19,898 nt of DNA from WHSM01 sp050701635 (lineage in GTDB: Bacteria > Actinomycetota > Actinomycetes > Mycobacteriales > Micromonosporaceae), in assembly GCA_050701635.1 (NCBI GenBank), contig JBOGDF010000061.1, positions 1 through 19,898 of the forward strand, written 5' to 3'. This document shows positions 1 through 5,912 of this stretch, one piece after another. Position 1 is the stretch's first letter; each line of letters begins with the position of its first letter. Made by a program: the position numbers and the translations under genes. The notes beneath the pieces are model-generated. The model saw only the letters and a list, made by a program, of their open reading frames with translations. It did not search any database and was not told where the DNA came from.

Positions 1-44
1 CCAGGCGTGCTTTCGACATGACCGAGCATCGAGCCCGGCCAGGC

Positions 45-110
45 TGTCGCCGATGACCTGAGACAGGTGTCGCCTATGTCTTGAGACATCTGTCGCCGAT
101 GTCCTGAACC
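45..110. repeat. Three tandem 23-bp repeats, IS-end-like
   Basis: Three copies start at 45, 68 and 91 with a strict 23-bp period. Each begins TGTCGCC, then (G/T)ATG and a (C/T)TGA core, and the first two close with GAGACA. Tandem sub-terminal repeats of this kind resemble the ends of IS481-type elements in actinobacteria, but no transposase lies next to them in the window. They are probably the remnant of a transposon end; this is inference from resemblance. Confidence 0.5.
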
Positions 111-116
111 AGCACA

Positions 117-149
117 CTGCCGGGGGCGCCCATTCTGACCAGCACAAAC
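117..149 (+). repeat. Direct repeat copy A: tRNA-3'-end/flank-like block
   Basis: CTGCCGGGGGCGC (117-129) and TGACCAGCACAAAC (136-149) recur exactly, in the same order and orientation, at 2909-2921 and 2929-2942, with 6 and 7 nt between the two blocks. In both places a strong hairpin follows at once. The layout looks like the last bases of a tRNA acceptor stem plus the downstream flank and terminator. The two copies bracket the toxin-immunity module and may be old att-type scars. Confidence 0.5.
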
Positions 150-180
150 GCCCGGCGTCCCGCCGGGCGTTCGCTTTTGT
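148..180. terminator. Rho-independent-type hairpin
   Basis: A perfect 10-bp stem ACGCCCGGCG/CGCCGGGCGT (148-157 and 161-170) with a 3-nt loop is followed by TTCGCTTTT. On the plus strand it is a good intrinsic terminator. On the minus strand it ends in GTTTGTGC and could also stop transcription from the immunity gene, whose stop is about 250 nt away. Confidence 0.6.
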
Positions 181-419
181 GACATGAGTTGTGACATGAA
201 CTTGGCCGGTTCACCCGGCGGCGACCCCCTGAGGCGGGGCCTGTAGGCCGTCACCCTCACCGCGCACCAAACGGCCGGCAGCAGCCCGCTGGGACCCGTC
301 GGCGCCGCGATCAAGGTCCGACCCTGCCCCCCGTCCGGCCGTTGTGAAGCTGGGCGGCCATACCGACCGCGGGCCACAGTCCCTACCGAGGCGGCGGTTC
401 TTGGACTGATGGAAACCCC
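177..419. other. Gene-free stretch downstream of the immunity gene
   Basis: TTGTGACATGA occurs twice at a 12-bp period (177-187 and 189-199). The remaining 200 or so bases show no convincing reading frame, RNA gene or clear hairpin. It is probably relic DNA between the mobile-element scar on the left and the immunity gene. Confidence 0.4.
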
Positions 420-1229
420 TTATGGTGTGCGCAGCTCAACTCGTTCGCCAGGACCGTCGCCGTTGCCGCGGTGTTTCATTGCATAGGAACCGGGGGGCAG
501 TTTGAGTTGCCTGAGTACGTCCTTGATGGAGCCGAATATGGCGTCGGGGTCAGATCCATAGACACGTAGGACTGCCCCATGTTCGCTGATCACGTGCCCG
601 TCGAACTCGCCTACGCCCGCGGACTCCAGTGCCTCGATAATGGGGTCTTCGATCTCGTCGAGCGCTAGTTCCGCGTCGCCAGACGGTGCCGGCAGGTGAA
701 TGAATACCGCAGGCACTAGCGGCGTTTCGATGGCCTCCATTTCGTCCTCTGGTGCCAACGGGATACCCAATGCTTCGCTGATGTCATCGTCGATCGAGAA
801 GTAGCTATCCAACGCCCAAAAGCCGCATGGCTCGGTCCGTCTTGGAAGTTCGCGACCGCTGAAAGTGCGGTATCGGCGTAGCAGCGAATCCTCAAAACAG
901 AACTGTTCGGGTCTCTCGTCTTCCTCTAATGGCCAATAATCAACTGTTTGAAAGTATCCGCGGGACCAGCCGAGTCGGTTGGTGAAGACGGGCGGTATCA
1001 GGAGGCGATCGGGCTTGAGCAATTCCCGCGGTGGGCGCGGCTCGTCGCTGCGTACGTCGTAGATGTAGAGCAGGTTATCCCCTGCCATGGGGCAGGCCCC
1101 GAATGGCAGGTCGGCCGCGATGACCCGCCCGAATATGTAGCCCACCTTTGGATAGTGCATGGTGAAGACGTCACCCGGGCGCAACTTCTTCCGCGACGGT
1201 TTCAGCTTCGCCATGTTGGGCTCGCTCAT
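420..1229 (-). CDS. Imm26-type immunity protein with an extra C-terminal domain
   Basis: A 269-aa cytosolic protein. Its N-terminal part has the Imm26 signature: a lysine-rich start, then LRPGDVF, a hydrophobic strand, and YIFGRVI by residue 35 or so. Imm26 proteins neutralise polymorphic-toxin nucleases. ATG at 1229 is preferred over the in-frame GTG at 1235 because AGAAGG lies 5 nt before it. The gene starts 13 nt after the stop of the RHS/GIY-YIG toxin gene on the same strand, the classical toxin-then-immunity order, so it probably protects against that tip. The last 95 or so residues (HLPAPSG onward, with GVGEFDGHVI and LRVYGSDPDAIF) look like a separate small alpha/beta domain, acidic at its start and seen elsewhere as a stand-alone protein. 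Family call fairly firm; the pairing is inferred from position. Confidence 0.75.
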   Translation of the reverse strand: MSEPNMAKLKPSRKKLRPGDVFTMHYPKVGYIFGRVIAADLPFGACPMAGDNLLYIYDVRSDEPRPPRELLKPDRLLIPPVFTNRLGWSRGYFQTVDYWPLEEDERPEQFCFEDSLLRRYRTFSGRELPRRTEPCGFWALDSYFSIDDDISEALGIPLAPEDEMEAIETPLVPAVFIHLPAPSGDAELALDEIEDPIIEALESAGVGEFDGHVISEHGAVLRVYGSDPDAIFGSIKDVLRQLKLPPGSYAMKHRGNGDGPGERVELRTP

Positions 1230-1242
1230 ACGCACCTTCTAA

Positions 1243-2769
1243 CTATCCGACGCCGTTGGCTCTGAGCCATCCCTCCCCCCATTCTACAGCCCTGCGCTGA
1301 TACTCGTGGTTAGGACTGATGCTGTTGACCTTATTTTGGAAGTGTGGGTTTCTCTTTATAAGAGCTTGCTCGATGGCGCGCGCCTCGCCTCTAGTTACCG
1401 GCTTTGCGAGCGATTGTAGGCGCGCGAACCCTTTTCCACTCCTGGCGTGTTCGGCCGCTCGGCGCGCAACATTGTTTGTTATGCCGACGTAGACAGCCTT
1501 GCCGCTCTTGTCCAAGCCGAAGTAGACGTAGACGGGCGCCCGAGCGTTGCTGCCACCGCGCAGCGCACTGGGCAACAGTTTCTTGACGATTCCGCTGCCC
1601 ATACCGTTCTCGGCGGGCGGATACATGACTTCGGTGACTGGCGGAGGCCCGTTATAGCCACACCACGCTGGGTTCTTATTGCAGATGTAGGCGTAGGCGT
1701 ACTGCTCCCAGAACTCTTCACCGACGGTCCATGAGTCCCTGCTGCACCCGACCTTCAGCATGCACATGTCAGCTTCGGCTTCATCGAGTGCGGCATTCAA
1801 TTCATCCGAGCTGGGCGCAAGGACGAGATTGCCATTGAGCGCGACGCCCGAAGCCAAGATCTCTTTGTCTCTGGCGATACGGGCGAGTCGCTTCCGACCG
1901 TCCGCTTGGGCTTTCTTCCAGGTGTTGTACCGCTTCTGGACCTGCTGCGCCCGCTTGTAGTACTTCTTCTTGGTGCTCGGGACGTGGTAGTTGCCTTCAT
2001 TGTCCAGAGCGACGGCTAGCCCATCGGGGTCGCTTGCGCTCGTTGGGTTGTTGCTGGCGTACGCGTAGCCGTGCATTTGCTGGGGGTCGTCCTGGTCGAT
2101 GACCGGGTCGATGGAGATGAACCGCCCGACGTCCGGGTCGTATTCGCGGGCGCCAAGGTGGGTGAGGCCGGTTGATTTGTCGACGGTGCCGTCAACAAAT
2201 CCTCTCTGTCCGGGCCAGGTTGTGGGGGTGCTGCCACGCGTCTGCCCGAATGGCGTCATGCGCCGGTAAGTTGCGTCGAGGGTGGTGGGGTCGACGCTGA
2301 TCTGGGCGGTGTTGTGGTGGTCTGGCACGAGCCAGGTCAGTCCGCCCGCGGTGCGCACGGCTATGGTGGCGCCGGCGTGGTTGTAGTAGCGGGTGCAGGT
2401 CTTGGCTCCGTTCGTGCTGAGGTGGAGCTCGGTGCCGCCGGGTAGGTAGGCGGTGGTGCCGGTGGCGTCGCGGCGGATGAGCCGGTTGCCGTCGGCGTCG
2501 TAGATGTAGCTGGTCCGCTGGTCGCCTTCGCTGACTGTGGCGAGGTGGCCCTCAGCTTCCCAGGTGAGGGTCTGGGGGTCGTCAGCAGGATCATCTGCTT
2601 CGGTACGCACGGATGAGAGGACGCCGGCCGGCATAGCTTCGGCACGCACCCCTACGCACGATATCGTAACGCCGGACCGGCGCCCGTACCGGCACCACAG
2701 GTACGGGGTGGCACCGAGCGGCGGCACATCGTGGTGGATGCCGCCGCAGCGATCGGCACCGAATGGCAC
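1243..2769 (-). CDS. Truncated RHS-repeat protein with GIY-YIG nuclease toxin tip
   Basis: An open frame of 508 codons, but RHS similarity begins only near residue 65 (QTLTWEAEGHLA, nt about 2577). The first 60 or so residues and the GTG start at 2769 look like unrelated DNA, so this is a 5'-truncated, orphan Rhs-CT unit. RHS YD motifs run from residue 88 (YIYDADGNRL) to 175. The conserved core end is at 205-250: LGAREYDPDVGRF, then DPVIDQDDPQQ, then GYAYASNNP and DPDGL. After it comes a lysine/arginine-rich linker and then a GIY-YIG nuclease at 412-508: VYVYFG and YVGIT as the two signature strands, ARRAAEH with the arginine, EQALIKRNP with the metal-binding glutamate, and QNKVNSIS. The tip should cleave nucleic acid in competitor cells. 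With the delivery and shell half missing it is probably a silent reservoir cassette unless it recombines with a full RHS gene. Confidence 0.8.
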   Translation of the reverse strand: MPFGADRCGGIHHDVPPLGATPYLWCRYGRRSGVTISCVGVRAEAMPAGVLSSVRTEADDPADDPQTLTWEAEGHLATVSEGDQRTSYIYDADGNRLIRRDATGTTAYLPGGTELHLSTNGAKTCTRYYNHAGATIAVRTAGGLTWLVPDHHNTAQISVDPTTLDATYRRMTPFGQTRGSTPTTWPGQRGFVDGTVDKSTGLTHLGAREYDPDVGRFISIDPVIDQDDPQQMHGYAYASNNPTSASDPDGLAVALDNEGNYHVPSTKKKYYKRAQQVQKRYNTWKKAQADGRKRLARIARDKEILASGVALNGNLVLAPSSDELNAALDEAEADMCMLKVGCSRDSWTVGEEFWEQYAYAYICNKNPAWCGYNGPPPVTEVMYPPAENGMGSGIVKKLLPSALRGGSNARAPVYVYFGLDKSGKAVYVGITNNVARRAAEHARSGKGFARLQSLAKPVTRGEARAIEQALIKRNPHFQNKVNSISPNHEYQRRAVEWGEGWLRANGVG

Positions 2770-2788
2770 GGGCCGGCCCTACCCGGGA

Positions 2789-2836
2789 ACCGCTCTTAAC
2801 CAGCGGGTTCGGGATTCGAGTCCCTGACGGCGCACC
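2789..2836 (+). other. Decayed tRNA-Lys(CTT) 3' half (possible att scar)
   Basis: CTCTTAA at 2793-2799 matches a lysine anticodon loop (anticodon CTT). It is followed by AGCGGG, then GGGATTCGAGTCCC as a T-arm, and GACGGCGCACC as an acceptor end. The T-arm has an A-C mismatch where the invariant pair next to the loop should be, and I find no 5' half, D-arm or matching acceptor strand upstream. It is therefore not a functional tRNA. tRNA 3' halves are the usual att sites of integrative elements, which fits a junction next to the truncated RHS gene. Confidence 0.55.
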
Positions 2837-2908
2837 GCTCTACGGCAGCGGGTACGTCCCTTCCAAGCTCAGAACCGCCGCATCTGCGTCGCAGTTCTTT
2901 TGTGTGCC

Positions 2909-2942
2909 CTGCCGGGGGCGCAATCCGATGACCAGCACAAAC
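2909..2942 (+). repeat. Direct repeat copy B of the tRNA-3'-end/flank-like block
   Basis: Second copy of the block at 117-149: 13 and 14 bp are identical, separated here by 7 nt. Like copy A it runs directly into a terminator hairpin. Confidence 0.5.
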
Positions 2943-2984
2943 AAGCTCCTGACCAGCGCATACGCCGGTCAGGAGCTTTGCTTA
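2943..2984 (+). terminator. Strong intrinsic terminator hairpin
   Basis: AAGCTCCTGACC (2943-2954) pairs perfectly with GGTCAGGAGCTT (2967-2978) around a 12-nt loop, and TTTGCTT follows. Its place after a tRNA-end-like block suggests it came with a former tRNA gene. Confidence 0.7.
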
Positions 2985-3044
2985 TGCGTCCGGCTGTGCC
3001 CGGCCAGCACCGGCCGTCTACGGCCGCCGGTGTTGAATACGTGT

Positions 3045-3240
3045 TGAAGTTCTGGTCACGCGGCAGCATCCGCCACGGGCAGCCCGACCGCAGCATATAG
3101 ATGGTCGAATCGAGCACCAGCCGCTCGCCGTACCTACGGCGGACTGCCGCCTCTACGCAGGTCACGGACCGGGAGCAAGAGCTCGATGACCTGCCACATG
3201 GCGTCGGTCAGATCGGACGGACAACTTTCGTGGGCATGTG
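3045..3240 (-). pseudogene. IS5-family transposase N-terminal relic
   Basis: Read on the minus strand, one frame gives SDLTDAMWQVIELLLP and then RDLRRGG (about 3210-3140). After a frameshift, another gives RRRYGERLVLDSTIYMLRSG and then CPWRMLPRD (about 3140-3060). Both are parts of the N-terminal domain of IS5-group transposases (LRxGCPWRMLPRD is typical). The DDE domain is missing and the frame breaks at least once, so the copy is dead. It is an IS fragment left beside the RHS module. Confidence 0.65.
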
Positions 3241-3383
3241 GGCATCGTCCCCTCCTCGTTCGCATCTGCACACACAGCGCGACGTTGGCGGGGATGATCT
3301 TTCTGTCCAGCGTCGAGCCCTCGGCGTGTCACCTCCGGTGACCCTACGCACACCTTCGGTCTACCCGACCGTCTCTCAGAGCT

Positions 3384-3420
3384 CTCTCACCGACCCTGGC
3401 GGCCGTACGCGGCGTGAGAG
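3384..3420. promoter_or_regulatory. Inverted repeat upstream of the secreted lectin genes
   Basis: CTCTCAC (3384-3390) and GTGAGAG (3414-3420) form a 7-bp inverted repeat with a 23-nt spacer, about 90 nt before the first lectin start. It could be an operator or an mRNA leader hairpin. I see no convincing -35/-10 pair with it, so the role is open. Confidence 0.25.
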
Positions 3421-3506
3421 CGCGGTGGGAGTGGATGGAGAACGTCACGGAGCAGGATCTGTCATGGCACGGCTCCCCCCGGCCGTGCGGAAGGGCAGGT
3501 GACGTC

Positions 3507-4028
3507 ATGGCAAGGAGACTCAAGAGCTGGACGATCGTAGCGTTGACCAGTCTCGCACTGGCCGCTGTCGGGATTTTCGTGGCGCCAACCGCGGCGCACG
3601 CGGGCGACTACGTCTACATCATCAACTACAACAGCCACAAGTGCGTGGAGGCGGCTACGAGCGGTAACGATGCTTTCCAAGCCTGGTGCGACCAGAGCAT
3701 TGACCCGCATCAGGTCTGGAACATCTATCAGCCACTCAGCGGCGGGGGTCTGTGGATCCAGAACATCGAGACCGGCAACTGCCTGCGAGCGAGCAATACC
3801 TATAGCGCGTACGCTTTCGTCGGTCAAGATGAGTGCAATGTGAATACGGTACGGCAGCGCTGGTACAGAGTGCACATTTCCAACGGCATTTACGCGATCA
3901 AGAACTATCACACCAAGAGGTGCCTGTACGTCATCGGTGCCAAGTTGGACCATGGTGCGCACCTGAGCACTGCCTCGTGCGGCACTACCTACTACCGGCA
4001 TTACCGCTGGTATTTCAGCGACTACTAG
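3507..4028 (+). CDS. Secreted ricin-B-like beta-trefoil protein, copy 1
   Basis: A 173-aa exported protein. ATG at 3507 (MARRLKSW) is preferred over upstream in-frame starts because it puts a proper signal peptide at the N-terminus: positive start, hydrophobic stretch IVALTSLALAAVGIFVA and a cleavage site after AHA (residue 32). The mature 140 or so residues form one beta-trefoil with three W-containing repeats: QVWNIYQ, RQRWYRV and HYRWYF. The second fits the QxW motif exactly and the others are variants; Cys residues are spaced as in ricin-type lectin repeats. There is no attached catalytic domain, so it should be a small extracellular carbohydrate-binding or protease-inhibitor-like trefoil. 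Its paralogue begins 24 nt downstream and the two are probably co-transcribed. The ligand cannot be read from sequence. Confidence 0.75.
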   Translation: MARRLKSWTIVALTSLALAAVGIFVAPTAAHAGDYVYIINYNSHKCVEAATSGNDAFQAWCDQSIDPHQVWNIYQPLSGGGLWIQNIETGNCLRASNTYSAYAFVGQDECNVNTVRQRWYRVHISNGIYAIKNYHTKRCLYVIGAKLDHGAHLSTASCGTTYYRHYRWYFSDY

Positions 4029-4052
4029 TCAGCTCGAATTTCGGAGTCATCG

Positions 4053-4595
4053 ATGGCTACGATTCTGTCAAAGTCAACCGCGCGCTGGTGCGCGACCGCG
4101 TCCGCTCCCGTACTCGCCGCCGTGATCAGCGTGTTGGTCACACCGACGGCTGCGTACGCCGCCGGTCCCTATCAGCTCAAGAACTATCGGACCCTGAAGT
4201 GCGCTGGTGTGTCGGGGGCAAGCCTGGCGAACTATGCGAAAGTGGTCCAGCGTACCTGCAACAACGACAGCGATAGCCAATTCTGGTGGTTTATCAAGCC
4301 GCCAAATCACCCCGGTGTGGAGTGGATCTGGATTCAAAATGTTAATTCGTTGGCGTGCATGCAGGCCCCTTACTCGGACAACGCGGACGACGCGGTATAC
4401 CAGTACGATTGCAACGTCAGCACGGTCAGGCAGCGTTGGTACCGGGTGTCCATGGGCAATGGCGTATATCTGATCAAGAACTATCACACGAAGCGGTGCC
4501 TGTACGTTATGCAGGGTTCCCTTTTGGACGGCGCGTTGATCGGCACCGTGGCGTGCGGAACCTCATACGCACACTACCGGTGGTACATCAACTGA
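4053..4595 (+). CDS. Secreted ricin-B-like beta-trefoil protein, copy 2
   Basis: A 180-aa exported paralogue of the preceding gene. GGAG at 4043-4046 is well placed for ATG 4053. The signal peptide ends in TAAYA (residue 36). The mature part shares long blocks with copy 1, notably VRQRWYRV and IKNYHTKRCLYV, while the first third differs strongly (PYQLKNYRTLKCAGVS). That is consistent with tandem duplication followed by divergence of one lobe of the trefoil. W-repeats are SQFWWFI, RQRWYRV and HYRWYI. The TGA stop overlaps the first of three TGATCAGAAC words that continue into the downstream inverted-repeat segment. Export is well supported; the target is unknown. Confidence 0.75.
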   Translation: MATILSKSTARWCATASAPVLAAVISVLVTPTAAYAAGPYQLKNYRTLKCAGVSGASLANYAKVVQRTCNNDSDSQFWWFIKPPNHPGVEWIWIQNVNSLACMQAPYSDNADDAVYQYDCNVSTVRQRWYRVSMGNGVYLIKNYHTKRCLYVMQGSLLDGALIGTVACGTSYAHYRWYIN

Positions 4596-4610
4596 TCAGA
4601 ACAGGGGAGC

Positions 4611-4703
4611 ATTGATCAGAACCTGTGGGTTGCCCTCGGCGGGGTGACATGATGGGGCCACCTTCCCGAGGACGACCTGAAATTCGAAGTAGTTCTGATC
4701 AAT
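4611..4703. repeat. 93-bp segment with 12-bp perfect terminal inverted repeats
   Basis: ATTGATCAGAAC (4611-4622) and GTTCTGATCAAT (4692-4703) are exact inverted repeats. Inside them a second imperfect pair, GGTTGCCCTCGG and CCCGAGGACGACC, would extend the fold. A further direct TGATCAGAAC lies at 4593-4602 over the lectin stop. There is no T-run, so it is not an obvious terminator. It could be a minimal MITE or an IS end pair. Its right border adjoins the LuxR relic. Confidence 0.45.
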
Positions 4704-4730
4704 ACCGGCGTTGGCGCTCGGGATGCCCCT
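4704..4730 (+). pseudogene. LuxR-family regulator relic, left fragment
   Basis: Read across the IS insertion (duplication counted once) this gives PALALGMPLERGRALICEAT and then VERRRA, the C-terminal part of a large LuxR-type (LAL) regulator just before its DNA-binding domain. Only the first few residues lie left of the IS; the rest is at 8602-8785. It shows that the ISAs1 element landed in an already degraded regulator gene. Confidence 0.5.
4721..4730. repeat. Target-site duplication of the ISAs1 element, left copy
   Basis: GGATGCCCCT, repeated exactly at 8602-8611. Ten base pairs fits the 8-10 bp duplications known for the ISAs1 family and fixes the left border of the element at 4731. Confidence 0.9.
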
Positions 4731-4824
4731 CAGGGCCTCGGCAAAGTCGTGATGATTGGGCTTGACCTGCGGTGATGTGGCGACACGCCGGGGCCCTGGC
4801 TGGCTGGGGCGGGCATGGCCCTGG

Positions 4825-4871
4825 TGGTGATCATGAGGGTTCCTACACCGGTCTGATCACCAGAAGGAACC
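4825..4871 (+). promoter_or_regulatory. Leader stem-loops masking the transposase ribosome-binding site
   Basis: TGGTGATCA (4825-4833) pairs perfectly with TGATCACCA (4854-4862). GGTTCCT (4838-4844), which lies in the loop of that stem, is complementary to AGGAACC (4865-4871), which contains most of the ribosome-binding site AGAAGGA and reaches the ATG. The two pairings could form a pseudoknot or alternate. Several IS families block translation from read-through transcripts this way. The pairing is seen; the function is inferred. Confidence 0.5.
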
Positions 4872-5876
4872 ATGCCCGCGTCCCCATCATCACCGATCCA
4901 CCCTGTCCTGGCTCACCTGAGCGCCACAGTCGACGCGAATCGGCTGGCTGGCGGTGCTCTGTTGGCCGTGCTCGGGAACGTGCCGGACCCTCGCATGCGG
5001 CGTGGCGTGCGCCATCAGTTCGGTGTGATCCTGGGACTGGCGACATGCGCGGTGCTGGCCGGTTGTCGCTCGTTCGCCGCGATTGGTGAGTGGGCCGCTG
5101 GTGCGTCCGAGCAGGTCCTCACGGTGCTGGGCGCCGGGTGCGCGCCGTGTGAGTCAACCATCCGCCGGGTGCTACAGCGGCTCGACGGCGACGAGTTGGA
5201 CACCGTCATCGGCGGCTGGGCCGCGCAGCGCACCGAGCCGGCCGCGGGTAGGCGGCGGGCGGTCGCTGTCGACGGCAAGACGGTCCGCGGCTCGGCCGGC
5301 GACCGAGCCGATGCCCGGCATCTGCTGGCCGCGGTCGACCACCATGCCGGGGTGGTGCTCGGCCAGGTCGACGTCGACAGCAAGACCAACGAGATCCCGA
5401 TGTTCTCCCAGCTCATGGACCGCATCGACGATCTGTCCGAGGCGGTGGTCACCGCGGACGCGTTGCACGCCCAGCGCGCCCACGCCGACTACCTCGTGCT
5501 CGAGCGGGGCGCCCACTACCTGCTCACCGTCAAGGGCAACCAGCCCGCCCTGCACTCGCAGCTCAAGACCCTGCCCTGGCCAGATGTCCCACCCGCGCAC
5601 ACCTCGACTGGTCGCGCCCACGGCAGGATGGAAAAGCGTGTGGTCAAGGTCGTCACGGTCGCAGCAGGGATCGTGTTCCCGCACGCCCGGCAGGCCATCC
5701 AGATCACCCGCAAGACCCGCCGGCTCGACAGCCGCAAATGGCGGACCGAAGTCGTCTACGCGGTCACCAGCCTCGCCTTCGAGCAAGCCGCCGCGGCCGA
5801 ACTCGCCGCCTGGATCCGCGGCCACTGGAGCATCGGTCGGGTAGCGGCGGCGCGTTGCCGCGCCGCCGCCCCCTCA

Positions 5877-5912
5877 GAACCGGGCGAGCGGGTTTTCCCC
5901 GCACCTCGGCTC
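5877..5912 (-). ncRNA. Group II intron domain V
   Basis: Minus-strand helix beginning GAGCCGAGG, capped by a GGGGAAAACCC hairpin and closing in CGGTTC. The conserved AGC of the catalytic triad lies in GAGCCG. The maturase stop codon (complement of 5911-5913) overlaps its first bases, so the ORF runs right to the catalytic core. Confidence 0.85.

Noticed and set aside
45..110. CRISPR array
   Set aside because: The three 23-bp units follow each other without spacers and there are no cas genes.
2789..2836. Functional tRNA-Lys gene
   Set aside because: No 5' half or pairing acceptor strand is present and the T-stem has a mismatch at an invariant pair.
2537..3047. Plus-strand frames over the RHS start and terminator region
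   Set aside because: No domain or motif; they cross a terminator and a tRNA relic.
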